From NCBI RefSeq assembly GCF_004193775.1, contig NC_041016.1, positions 11,432,697-11,496,696 on the forward strand: 64,000 nucleotides of DNA, read 5' to 3'. The position numbers and the translations under genes were made by a program. Origin of the DNA: Glycine soja. Lineage: Eukaryota; Streptophyta; Magnoliopsida; Fabales; Fabaceae. Under the pieces are notes generated by a model. That model saw nothing but the letters and a program-made list of their open reading frames with translations, ran no database searches and had not been told where the DNA came from. This document shows positions 47,923-60,748 of this stretch, piece by piece (position 1 is the stretch's first letter; the number at the start of each line of letters is the position of its first letter).

Positions 47923-49245
47923 ATGGCTTCTCCTCTTTCGCGGTTGTCTTTTCATGCTTCATCATTCATAGTGGCAATTCTCATTTTTTGCATGTCACAC
48001 TGTGCTCTTGGCATTGATGGACAAACGGTCATAGACTCTCCTCTATTAACAGAAAAGTTAGGAATCAATCGCACAGAAAAGGTGCACATACCGGAGAATA
48101 AGCCTTATATATTCATGAGAGGAAATGGAAAAGGAAAAACTGCCATAGTTTGGTCTCAAAGCTCTGAAGACAATGTGGCTTCTGCCACCTTTAAAGTCGA
48201 AGCACACGACTTCATTGCCTTTGGAATTAGCTTCAAGGTCAATTCTCTCTATATACTTAAAACTTTGCAACCTTATGCTGGAAAAGAGGGTTGGAAATTA
48301 AAAAAAATTTATCATGAGCAAATATTTTGTAATAAAATTTAAAGAATATCAAGCATTGTAATTTGAATATTTTTTACTTTTATCCACATCAAGCTAAAAA
48401 TTTGAACAAAGTTGTGATAATTATTTTGTTGTTCTTTTCATTGCAGAATTAGGCACCTACGGGGGTTGCGTATACCTCGCAAAACCAATCAGTGGCAGCA
48501 GACAAAGTGGCATTTTATCATTGCGCATTTTACAGTACTCAACACTCTCTTCGATTGCAAAGGTTGACATTACTACGATAGTTGTTACATTCAAGGGTCA
48601 ATTGATTTCATATTTGGCCGTGGCAGATAGATCTTCCATGTAAGTAATTACTAGTGTCTTTTCATGCATGTTTTTCCTAATGTTAATTATTATGAGTGAA
48701 CCACGCACTAAATACATTTTCATGCAGAAAGCGGATATATATTTGTGGTGGATGACAAGAGGGTAACGATTAAAGGTTCAGTCACTGCTCAAAATAGGGA
48801 AAGTGAAGGTGAGATGAGTGGGTTTATCTTCATCAAAGGCAAGGTTTATGACATTGGTGGGGTGTACCTAGGAAGAGCAAAGGGCCCTTATTCTAGGGTG
48901 ATTTTTGCTGAGACGTATCTATCCATGACCATTGTCCCAGAAGGGTGAACCAATTGGAGCTATGATGGTAGCACAAAGTAAGAAAAATCGCCAATTGAAC
49001 TTCCTCTTATATTTGTACATAGTATAGTTATGTATTTATGTTCATGAGAATATTGATTGATTAACTGTGTGGTAATTGATTAAAATTATAGAAATCTATA
49101 ACATGCGGAGTACAAATGCTATGGACCTGGAGCTTTAACAACGGGGCGTGCTCCTTGGTCGAAGCAACTAACTAAGGAAGAAGTTGCTCCCTTCATATCT
49201 ATTGATTACACTGATGGCAAGAATTGGTTGCCAGCGTGGGTATAA
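47923..49245 (+). pseudogene. Pectinesterase pseudogene, unit 2
   Basis: Copy of 38158-39480 (offset 9765) with the same disabling stops, frameshift and missing N-terminal segment. Former exons are at 47923-48237, 48447-48639, 48728-48977 and 49092-49245. Confidence 0.9.
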
Positions 49246-49878
49246 TTGTGTTGTGTTCGCATGCAAAGCTTTTAAATATGAAAAATGAAGGATGTGGATA
49301 TAAAAGAGACTCTTGAATATGCAGTTGGATTGTTTAGCGGAAGCTAAATTGTGTAGCCACTTTGTCATGACACAGTTGGTACGTTATAGTAGTACTTTAG
49401 ATTTATGCCTAGCTAGCAATTTAGATAGAATTTAAACTATCAAAGATCTGTTTTTAAGAGTAGGTATTGTTATTGCCTTGTACTTTTTCTTCTTTGGCTC
49501 TTGTTAATGCTACGCAAAATGATTTGTGTTAAACCAGAAACATGCCACTTCAAGTGTTTGTTATTTTTATAGATTGTTTTACATTCACAAGTTAAATATT
49601 GTGGTAATGGTAGTGTTCATGTCAATTAAGTAAGCAAAAGCTAGAACACTAGCTCCACATAAATAAAAGGAAATTAATTAATAATAATATATATATGCCA
49701 AAACTTAAGATTATATCAAGAATTCACATTTATTCATTAATTTATATTATCTTATATTTGCATCCATATATGGATGAACATGATAAAATTCAATAATTTA
49801 TTTAATTAATGTATATTATTGCATGCTACATCCATGCAAGATAGCGTAAGATCATGTTTTTAGGAATATTTATTTATA

Positions 49879-50970
49879 TTAATAGCCATCGCCACCAGCA
49901 CTCCCACTTGCATGACCACCAGCTACTACTCCAAAGCCACCACCAACTCCACCTTTTCCACCTCCATAGCCACCACCAACTCCTCCTCCAGTGCCACTAC
50001 CAACACCACCTCCTCCAACTCCACCTTTTCCACCTCCAATGCCACCACCAGCACCACCTCCTCCTGAGCCTCCACCAACACCACCATTATGTCCACCTCC
50101 TCCACCAGCTCCTCCCCCAGTGTCACCTTCAGCACCACCTCCTGAGCCCCCACCAACACCACCACCATGTCCACCTCCCATGCCACCATTATTAATTCCA
50201 CCACATCCACCAGCTCCTCCTCCTTTACCACCTCCATAACCGCCACCAACACCAACTCCTCCTCCTCCAACACCACCACCATGTCCACCTCCTATGTTGC
50301 CTCCAGCCCCACTACCACCACCAGCTCCTCCTCCAATTCCACTACCATGTCCACCTCCAATGCCACCACCATGTCCACCTCCGGCTTGACCACCTCCACC
50401 AGCACCTCCAGCTCCCCCTCCAATGCCACCACCATGTCCACCTCCGGCTTGACCACCTCCACCAGCACCTCCAGCTCCCCCTCCAATGCCACCACCATGT
50501 CCACCTCCTACGTTGCCTGCAGCACCACTTCCGGCTCCACCACCTCCACCCCCTCCTCCTCCAATGCCACCAGCATGTCCTCCTCCTATCCCACCAGCAC
50601 CACCTCCTCCAGCTCCTCCTCCAACACCACCACCTTCTCCTCCAATACCACCATGTCCACCTTCTATGCCACCTCCAGCACCTCCACCCTTATCGCCTCC
50701 ATAACCTCCACCAACACCACCTCCATAGCCTCCCCCAGCTCCACCACCTCCGCCAGCTCCTCCTCCTACACCACTCCCGTGTCCACCTCCAAACCCACCA
50801 CCTGCACCTCCTCCAGCACCACCACCAAATCCACCTCCACCACCGCCAAAACCATCTCCTTCAAAGCCATCGATTAATTCATGTTTTTTTATTTTTTGGC
50901 ATTCTGCTATTACTATCACTAGTAAAAAGAACACAGTAAATGTTCCAATACTCTTACGTAATTTTCCCAT
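49879..50970 (-). CDS. Glycine-rich secreted protein, unit 2
   Basis: Predicted product identical to the unit 1 copy (363 residues, signal peptide, Gly-rich repeats, 21-residue perfect duplication). The TATA box is also conserved (51043-51050). Both copies look equally intact, so gene dosage may be doubled if the array is real. Confidence 0.85.
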   Translation of the reverse strand: MGKLRKSIGTFTVFFLLVIVIAECQKIKKHELIDGFEGDGFGGGGGGFGGGAGGGAGGGFGGGHGSGVGGGAGGGGGAGGGYGGGVGGGYGGDKGGGAGGGIEGGHGGIGGEGGGVGGGAGGGGAGGIGGGHAGGIGGGGGGGGGAGSGAAGNVGGGHGGGIGGGAGGAGGGGQAGGGHGGGIGGGAGGAGGGGQAGGGHGGGIGGGHGSGIGGGAGGGSGAGGNIGGGHGGGVGGGGVGVGGGYGGGKGGGAGGCGGINNGGMGGGHGGGVGGGSGGGAEGDTGGGAGGGGGHNGGVGGGSGGGGAGGGIGGGKGGVGGGGVGSGTGGGVGGGYGGGKGGVGGGFGVVAGGHASGSAGGDGY

Positions 50971-51042
50971 CACTGAACAATCACAGAAAATCAAACTAGA
51001 AATGTTTGTGCTGCTTGCAATTTGAAAGCTAACAAGGAGTAG

Positions 51043-51050
51043 TATTTATA
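51043..51050 (-). promoter_or_regulatory. TATA box of glycine-rich gene, unit 2
   Basis: TATAAATA, 73-80 bases upstream of the ATG at 50970, as in unit 1. Confidence 0.6.
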
Positions 51051-52580
51051 GTGGAAGCCACAGTACGTGCCATTAATTCATGTTGTTGAGATCTCTCTCT
51101 CATTGTGATATTGATGCCTTTCCATAGTACTACTGTCCATCACTTGGCCAAAATAATTCAAACTAGTCTGGAACATGGTTACATGGAGTACGAGACTTTT
51201 TTTTTTCTATTCCTTTTTTGGCACCTAATAATCTATTAGTGTTTATGAAACAACTTTTATATCTGCTATACTCCTTAGAACACTAAGTTTTTAGAACCAA
51301 AAGAATTAATGTTAATAATACATCACATATATACTTTTTAATATATTTTAATTGTTAAGTAAAATTTATATATAACTTGTTAAATCATGCAAAATTTATT
51401 AAATAATAAAAATAGATTTAAAATGTGTCATTATTTTTCTCTTATAGTTTCATCAATACTAGCTTTTGATACTAATTAATGACTTAAAAGCTAGTACTAG
51501 TTCACACCGATTCCACAAATGGCTTTACGATGTGGGAACAAGCTTGCTAATATCGTGGATGACAAGTGCCACGTAAAGCTTGGCCTTGTGGATCAAATCA
51601 CAGTTGAAGATACGGTAAGGTTACTTGTATCAATTTTTGCTGCCGACAATTTTTACTCTGAAAATGGGATGAAATTTAGTGGTTCTTTATCCATTCTTGA
51701 CTTTGATCCATCACCTCGGCATTTGATTTTTTTTTTTTTACCAAATAAAGCACCAATTGAGCTCAAAATGATCGACAGCAAATTTAGTCGCAAAATTTTT
51801 TTTCAAACAAGAATGATCACTTCAAATAAAATTTACCATTTTCATTCAATTTTTTGTTAATTTGTCCAAGCTCAACTAAGATCTATTGTATCTGTTAATT
51901 AAAAAATAAGGATAGTTGATGGCGATTATTTCACAAGTTTAGTGCACTTTTTCATAATCTGGCCCGTTAAATATGCACTATCTTTCCTTTATTGAAACTA
52001 CATTATTGCCATCCATGAATACACTGGTCAATAAAATTATGAAATTTTTTTAATTAATCATAGAATAATACTAATATATGAGAACAATTAATGACAATTA
52101 TTAGATCATAATTAAAAATAATAAACGATTGAGATTAAAACATTTAAAAATTTAAACTAAAATCTAACATAATCATCACATCTCTATCAGATTCACTAAA
52201 CAAATCACATCATAAAATATCTTAATTATCATTTATCCATCACTATCATCATCACCGCCGCTACCTCTACTATCATGACGATCGTCATCGTTGTAGCCAC
52301 CAACGACAGAGGTGACGACAACGATGACAACGACAAAGGTGATGACAATAATGATTATGATGGTGGAACCGACAATCATGATAATGATGGGTTGTTTGAT
52401 ATGCGTAAGGAAGTCATAATTGAAATCTTTATAGATTTAATTTTTTGTTTGATTAATTTTTTAAATATTTTATGATATATTATATTTTAATTTGAAATTT
52501 TAAATATTTTAATCACAACCATTTATTATTTTTAATCTTGATATGATGATTATTATTAATTATTCTCATGTTTTTATAAG

Positions 52581-52581
<1 letters not shown>

Positions 52582-52636
<55 letters not shown>
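52582..52636. repeat. (AT)n microsatellite, unit 2
   Basis: About 54 bases, 14 longer than in unit 1; it accounts for nearly all of the length difference between the two units. Confidence 0.95.
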
Positions 52637-52638
<2 letters not shown>

Positions 52639-52981
52639 CTATATTAGTTAAGAATTTTTACATTAATAAATAATATAAAGAAATTTTATATTTTTATTCA
52701 ATTATTAATTAAAATATATTATATGTGTGTTAATTTTTACTTAATAACCTTAAAAGTTATATATGTAATAATTTCTTATTGGTTAATCATGTAAACAATA
52801 CATAGAAATTAAAGTCTAGTATAAAGTAAAAACACCAACATAAATTGGGTATTGCAAAGGGCTAGCTAATTTCCTATGATGTAGTATATTAATATTCAAA
52901 TATCCACCGGGAGAAATGTCTAGACATTTAGAACTAACCATGCATTCAATGGGCAATCGAACTTGATTTCCAGAATGTTAT

Positions 52982-53169
52982 CCAGAATGTTAAATTTGAG
53001 TCTGATTGCAAAACAGTTACGGATAGTTTCACCAACAATTCTAGAGGTTTTCTGATCTCAATGTTTTATTAGCTAAGTGTAGAGCCCATTTTACATCTAT
53101 ATCAAACTCTCAAGTGAATTTTGTGAAGAAAAAGTAAATTATGTTTCAAGCTTGTAACCATGTTCCTAT
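52982..53169 (+). mobile_element. RNase H-like relic, unit 2
   Basis: Copy of 43203-43390 with the same frameshift. Confidence 0.5.
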
Positions 53170-53718
53170 TACTAACTAACACATAGGCATATAGTCAATT
53201 TCTTTCTTAGCTATAACTACTTCTCTAGACCCAACACTAATGCTACTGAAAAGATAGTATTTTGAAACTAAAATACTATAACATAAAAATTGTTGAATGA
53301 TCTTAAAATTATGAAAGATTATGTTCATTTTATTAATATTTTGACACCTAAACCTCAAATAATTGTGATCACTCGCTTTATTTATTGAGTTATAATTTTT
53401 TTAATGTTAATTTAATTTTTATTAAACAAATAATTATTTTTTTCTCTTACGTAAAATAAACATTAACATGCAAATAAAATTAACAAAACCTTAAGCAGCA
53501 GCATTTTCAGGAAAATATGATAAGTTTTAAAGATATTATTCTTAGTACAAAATCACTTGAAAATTTTTACAAGAATTTTATTAGCCACTAAACTCATAAT
53601 TTGTAATCCTCACTACTTTTAAATTATTTCAAGTTTTGTGGGAACCGGACCTTCCAAATCTAATCAATTGTTTGAGTATGAATAGAACAAATCCACTTTT
53701 ATATTATAAAAGAATATC

Positions 53719-55204
53719 TCAAGAAACTAGGAAACTAATAATAATAATAAAAACATGGAAACTAAAATATATATGAATATATTTTGTTATTGTAATTTAG
53801 GTAAGCATATATTTAGGAAACTAATTATATGCTTAACAAACTAAATATATTCACATATATCTTAACACACCCCGCAGTCGAAGTAGGAGGACGACGGACA
53901 CTGAGACTGTCCCTAAAATCATCAAACAACGGCGGGATTTTCCACTGCCGAACCCACAACCACCGCCACTGGATTTTTTTTTTCAGAATTCTTGCGATAT
54001 CCAGATGGCTTCCCACGGTGCTGCTGGTCCGAATGTGAGAAATTTGAGTCATATACGGATTGTGAGGCAGCCACCATTGCCGACTCCGAACCTGTGTCAG
54101 CCTCCTTTGCCAATCCGACTTCCTCAAGTGTGAGCATCGATCGAGCCTGATAAAACGAAGGTATAGGATCACTCTGCCGAATTAACGTCCCTACACCTCG
54201 ATATGCACTTGTGAGACCCGAAACAAGTTGAATGACGAGGCGACTCTCTGGCACCGGTGTTCCAACATTTTTCAACTGATCAGCAAGGGACTTGAGACGT
54301 TGACGATATGCCAAAGCAGTTGGAAAATTCTCCATCTTAGTATTGGAGAATTCATCCTCAAGAGTTACCACACTGGAATGTTTGTTGTCTTGAAAAATTC
54401 CAAGCATCCATGGCCATGGCATCGGGTTCAATAATTGTATGCAACAAGTCATTGGAGATGGTTGTATAAAGCCAGGAAAGAACTGTAGCATCAAGAGTCG
54501 ACCATAATTCCTTTTCATCCTCAGTCGTAGGTACCTTCTCTTTGCCGTTGGCAGGAGGAATAATGTGATGAAGGACCTTATGAGAATGTGCAGTAATTTT
54601 AAAAAGCTCTGCCCATGTAGAGTATTGGACATTCTCCATTTCAAAAGTGATGAAGATATGGTTGCGTATATTGGAAACCGCAAGAGCTGGATGGAAAGAA
54701 CTCTTGTTATCCGTCATGGCGGTGAGAAAAAGAAGAAGAAATAAGAGAGATGAAGGAAAGGTAAGGTAAGGGAAGAGATTTGAGAGAGAGATGAAGGAAA
54801 GGTAAGGGAAGAGATTTCAGAGATAGAGAGAGATATATAAGGGATTTGAGAGAGAGATGAAGGGAAGGTAAGGAAAGGAAAGGAAAGGGATTTGAGAGAG
54901 AAAGGCAGCGAGCAAAAGGATTCACCGGGGACCCGGTGAGGGACGATTTTTCCTTATTCCCTCAACCAAGCTCTGATACCATAAAAAAATATTTTCCTCC
55001 ACGATTTCATTCACTGACTTGGAATATGGAATATATATAATGTAATGTAGAAGACGTAATCTAAAAAAACTAGAAAACTAATAATAATACAGGAAACTCA
55101 GAAACTAAGATATATGTAAATATATTTTGTTATTGTAATTTAGGTAAGCATATATTTAGGAAACTAATTATATATTTAAAAAACTAAATATATATATCTT
55201 AAAA
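53719..55204 (-). mobile_element. Gag-only copia relic, unit 2
   Basis: Copy of 43940-45425 (offset 9779): right LTR to 55204, primer-binding site, gag from 54717 with the same frameshift, partial left LTR. Confidence 0.8.
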
Positions 55205-55251
55205 TATTATATATTAAAAGTTTAATTATTCTGTGAGTCTTCGTATTTTGA

Positions 55252-57000
55252 CTAGAATTTTCCATGGAGTAAAGATGACAATTATTATTGAAATGCTCTC
55301 CTCCATAAAAATCACAATTTACCGGTGGTGGGTTACTGACCCCTAATCGTATGCTTTCAAGATACTCAATCCACCTCTTTAAAATATCTTCCATGGATCA
55401 AGTTCTTCTAAAGTTCCACCCTGCAAACATAGACTCACAAGAAAAAAATACTTCTCTTTTTTTTGTTTAAAAAAAATATAATTGAATAAAGAAAAATTGA
55501 AAAATAGTTTTTTTTAAAAAAAATAAAAATAAAAAGTTAAAGATAAAAATTGATTGTTTTAAAATTAGAATATGCAAACAACCAAGTACGAAGAACAAAG
55601 CCTCTTGCAACGACACCAAAAATTTGTTAACTCATTGGCAAGTACACCAAATTGTCTCAAGTAGTAAAGTACTCGGAAGTCCGAGTGTCGAATCTACAGA
55701 AATTTTGTTTGTACTTAAATTGATGCAAACACAATTTACAAGCAAGAGATAAGAAATTTAAATGTAAAATTTAAAGAAAGTAAGAGATAAGAAAGATAAG
55801 AAATTTAAAATAGAAGATTATAAGATAAAAATTTAAAGCGATAAGAAATTTAAAGAAAAAAAAAGTAGAAGATAAAATAGATGATTTTAAAGTAAAAGAT
55901 AAAAAATGTAGAAGATAGAGATAACGATGCTTAAAGATAAATTCAGAATTTAAATATGTTGGGGGTATAACATGCCAAAACTAAACTACGAGTGATACAA
56001 TGTGAATGATTTTCTCTATCAAATGATATTCATGTTTCCACTCACACATCTACTAAGACACTATATTGGTGCATGAATAACCTAATTTATCTATTCTTTT
56101 CTCCCAATTTTTTTTACAAAGATAAAAATAATAAATCGTATTAAGATTAGAGATGCATGAAATAGGTTAAATGAATATCAATTTATTTCTAGCAATGATT
56201 TCATTTAGATACCCTTTCCCAGTTCTTTAGAAAATAACCATTTTTCAATGCATCATCCTTTAAACACTATATGGATGGTCAAACCATAACAAACAATTAG
56301 GCACAGAAAAGAACAATAGAAATAGAATTGCATAAGATAGATAATAAGAAATAGTTACATTACAAAAGTTGGTCTGTCAGACTCTTAACAATGAGGGTTT
56401 AACCTCTCATTGTCATGAGAAACTTTACACTTCAGGGGCTGATGTGGATAGAAGAAGAGGGATGGATAAAGGAAGAGAAAAGGGATAATGGACATAGAAA
56501 GAGGGTTTCCCCTATTAGAGATGCTCATGCTTAAGATGTATTCATTAGAGAGCTCTAAGTCTTCATATCTCGATGTGTAGGTGTTGGTGTCTCTTTTTTC
56601 TCTTCTGCTTCCTACTCCTTTTATAGGTTGTAGCTTAATTTCCACATGATCTCGCGCTTAGCACAGACTTTCACGTTAAGCGCACCTTTAGACTTCTTCA
56701 TGGACCTTTTTTGCGCTAAGCGTGAGCTGGCCGCTAAGCGAGGAGACGTGTTGGAACTGTCTTGTGCGCTAAGCAAGCTGTCTAATTCTTTCAACTTTTC
56801 TTCAAGGTTTTTTCTTCCAACTTTTGCCTGAATTTTCCTCTAAAGCATTTGAAATCTTCTTCTTTTAAATTCTGCTAATAAAAAACTGCAAAGATATTAA
56901 TTTCTTTATTATTTCATTAAAAATAACAATAAAGTAAATAAATTACAATCATTTTTAGTCAAAATTGACTATCAAATTAACTCAAATTTTATAGTTATCA
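55252..57000 (-). mobile_element. Gypsy relic 5' end with LTR, unit 3
   Basis: Third copy of 35707-37455; LTR at 55625-57000. Same truncation point at its left end as in unit 2. Confidence 0.85.
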
Positions 57001-57701
57001 ATTGAAAAAAAATACAGGGGAGAAAAGATGATTTGAAAGGAAAAGGTTATATAAGGAATTTGATTTTTTTTTAAAGGAGAGTGTACTTGCCAAAAAAAAG
57101 GGAGCTGATATAGCAAAATCCCAGTCAACATTGGTTACCGTATTCTATACATGAAACTTCTATTTGACACTTAATGAAACTTCTTTCACCTGGCTCATTT
57201 TAAGGTAAAATGTTAAATAATGGAATGCACTGCGTTGGTGAATGCATTTTAATTTATATACATAAACTTATCAATATCAATTATTTAGGAATAAGTATTT
57301 AATTTATAATCACAAAATATTCAATTTGTGCCAATAAATATAGGAGTAAATATATATTATGAAGAAACTTGCGTTAACAGATGGGATGTAATCAATTTTA
57401 GTCCTTCATTTAGTACCAGAAAGCCAAAAAGTAGTAACATGAAAAGCAAACTAACCACTTGCCGCATAGCGCATGCAACTAAATTAAAGGAACTTATGGA
57501 CATCCTCCAACATAGAGAATATCTTGTAACCATCCTTTGTCATTTAATTGAGTGACGCTCAATTTTACCTTCCTAACATCTTAACTCCAAAAATAAAGAA
57601 TACTTAAGAGCTTCTCATTTCCCATACTCATGCCTCACACAAAAGCCACAAAACACAAATTCTAACTTCACATTCTCACCGCCCCCCCCCCCCCCCAAGA
57701 C

Positions 57702-59024
57702 ATGGCTTCTCCTCTTTCGCGGTTGTCTTTTCATGCTTCATCATTCATAGTGGCAATTCTCATTTTTTGCATGTCACACTGTGCTCTTGGCATTGATGGA
57801 CAAACGGTCATAGACTCTCCTCTATTAACAGAAAAGTTAGGAATCAATCGCACAGAAAAGGTGCACATACCGGAGAATAAGCCTTATATATTCATGAGAG
57901 GAAATGGAAAAGGAAAAACTGCCATAGTTTGGTCTCAAAGCTCTGAAGACAATGTGGCTTCTGCCACCTTTAAAGTCGAAGCACACGACTTCATTGCCTT
58001 TGGAATTAGCTTCAAGGTCAATTCTCTCTATATACTTAAAACTTTGCAACCTTATGCTGGAAAAGAGGGTTGGAAATTAAAAAAAATTTATCATGAGCAA
58101 ATATTTTGTAATAAAATTTAAAGAATATCAAGCATTGTAATTTGAATATTTTTTACTTTTATCCACATCAAGCTAAAAATTTGAACAAAGTTGTGATAAT
58201 TATTTTGTTGTTCTTTTCATTGCAGAATTAGGCACCTACGGGGGTTGCGTATACCTCGCAAAACCAATCAGTGGCAGCAGACAAAGTGGCATTTTATCAT
58301 TGCGCATTTTACAGTACTCAACACTCTCTTCGATTGCAAAGGTTGACATTACTACGATAGTTGTTACATTCAAGGGTCAATTGATTTCATATTTGGCCGT
58401 GGCAGATAGATCTTCCATGTAAGTAATTACTAGTGTCTTTTCATGCATGTTTTTCCTAATGTTAATTATTATGAGTGAACCACGCACTAAATACATTTTC
58501 ATGCAGAAAGCGGATATATATTTGTGGTGGATGACAAGAGGGTAACGATTAAAGGTTCAGTCACTGCTCAAAATAGGGAAAGTGAAGGTGAGATGAGTGG
58601 GTTTATCTTCATCAAAGGCAAGGTTTATGACATTGGTGGGGTGTACCTAGGAAGAGCAAAGGGCCCTTATTCTAGGGTGATTTTTGCTGAGACGTATCTA
58701 TCCATGACCATTGTCCCAGAAGGGTGAACCAATTGGAGCTATGATGGTAGCACAAAGTAAGAAAAATCGCCAATTGAACTTCCTCTTATATTTGTACATA
58801 GTATAGTTATGTATTTATGTTCATGAGAATATTGATTGATTAACTGTGTGGTAATTGATTAAAATTATAGAAATCTATAACATGCGGAGTACAAATGCTA
58901 TGGACCTGGAGCTTTAACAACGGGGCGTGCTCCTTGGTCGAAGCAACTAACTAAGGAAGAAGTTGCTCCCTTCATATCTATTGATTACACTGATGGCAAG
59001 AATTGGTTGCCAGCGTGGGTATAA
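57702..59024 (+). pseudogene. Pectinesterase pseudogene, unit 3
   Basis: Third copy with the same disabling changes as units 1 and 2. It lies before the region where unit 3 starts to accumulate indels. Confidence 0.9.
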
Positions 59025-59657
59025 TTGTGTTGTGTTCGCATGCAAAGCTTTTAAATATGAAAAATGAAGGATGTGGATATAAAAGAGACTCTTGAATATG
59101 CAGTTGGATTGTTTAGCGGAAGCTAAATTGTGTAGCCACTTTGTCATGACACAGTTGGTACGTTATAGTAGTACTTTAGATTTATGCCTAGCTAGCAATT
59201 TAGATAGAATTTAAACTATCAAAGATCTGTTTTTAAGAGTAGGTATTGTTATTGCCTTGTACTTTTTCTTCTTTGGCTCTTGTTAATGCTACGCAAAATG
59301 ATTTGTGTTAAACCAGAAACATGCCACTTCAAGTGTTTGTTATTTTTATAGATTGTTTTACATTCACAAGTTAAATATTGTGGTAATGGTAGTGTTCATG
59401 TCAATTAAGTAAGCAAAAGCTAGAACACTAGCTCCACATAAATAAAAGGAAATTAATTAATAATAATATATATATGCCAAAACTTAAGATTATATCAAGA
59501 ATTCACATTTATTCATTAATTTATATTATCTTATATTTGCATCCATATATGGATGAACATGATAAAATTCAATAATTTATTTAATTAATGTATATTATTG
59601 CATGCTACATCCATGCAAGATAGCGTAAGATCATGTTTTTAGGAATATTTATTTATA

Positions 59658-60748
59658 TTAATAGCCATCGCCACCAGCACTCCCACTTGCATGACCACCA
59701 GCTACTACTCCAAAGCCACCACCAACTCCACTTTTCCACCTCCATAGCCACCACCAACTCCTCCTCCAGTGCCACTACCAACACCACCTCCTCCAACTCC
59801 ACCTTTTCCACCTCCAATGCCACCACCAGCACCACCTCCTCCTGAGCCTCCACCAACACCACCATTATGTCCACCTCCTCCACCAGCTCCTCCCCAGTGT
59901 CACCTTCAGCACCACCTCCTGAGCCCCCACCAACACCACCACCATGTCCACCTCCCATGCCACCATTATTAATTCCACCACATCCACCAGCTCCTCCTCC
60001 TTTACCACCTCCATAACCGCCACCAACACCAACTCCTCCTCCTCCAACACCACCACCATGTCCACCTCCTATGTTTGCCTCCAGCCCCACTACCACCACC
60101 AGCTCCTCCTCCAATTCCACTACCATGTCCACCTCCAATGCCACCACCATGTCCACCTCCGGCTTGACCACCTCCACCAGCACCTCCAGCTCCCCCTCCA
60201 ATGCCACCACCATGTCCACCTCCGGCTTGACCACCTCCACCAGCACCTCCAGCTCCCCCTCCAATGCCACCACCATGTCCACCTCCTACGTTGCCTGCAG
60301 CACCACTTCCGGCTCCACCACCTCCACCCCCTCCTCCTCCAATGCCACCAGCATGTCCTCCTCCTATCCCACCAGCACCACCTCCTCCAGCTCCTCCTCC
60401 AACACCACCACCTTCTCCTCCAATACCACCATGTCCACCTTCTATGCCACCTCCAGCACCTCCACCCTTATCGCCTCCATAACCTCCACCAACACCACCT
60501 CCATAGCCTCCCCCAGCTCCACCACCTCCGCCAGCTCCTCCTCCTACACCACTCCCGTGTCCACCTCCAAACCCACCACCTGCACCTCCTCCAGCACCAC
60601 CACCAAATCCACCTCCACCACCGCCAAAACCATCTCCTTCAAAGCCATCGATTAATTCATGTTTTTTTATTTTTTGGCATTCTGCTATTACTATCACTAG
60701 TAAAAAGAACACAGTAAATGTTCCAATACTCTTACGTAATTTTCCCAT
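59658..60748 (-). pseudogene. Glycine-rich protein gene, unit 3, frameshifted
   Basis: Third copy of the glycine-rich gene. The first 220 or so codons from ATG 60748 are intact (signal peptide and repeats). It is then shifted by one extra T near 60075 (CTATGTTTGCC for CTATGTTGCC), one missing base near 59894 (CTCCCCAGTG for CTCCCCCAGTG), and one missing base near 59731 (CCACTTTTCC for CCACCTTTTCC). As drawn it cannot make the full protein. These are one-base changes in short homopolymers at the start of the indel-rich tail, so sequencing error is a serious alternative to real decay. Confidence 0.7.

Larger units (their letters stand above)
45473..55251. repeat. Tandem array unit 2 (9779 bp)
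   Basis: Second copy. Open-frame offsets from unit 1 change only twice, by -1 at a C-run (47904-47917) and +14 at the (AT)n tract near 52582; everything else compared by eye matched. Confidence 0.95.
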
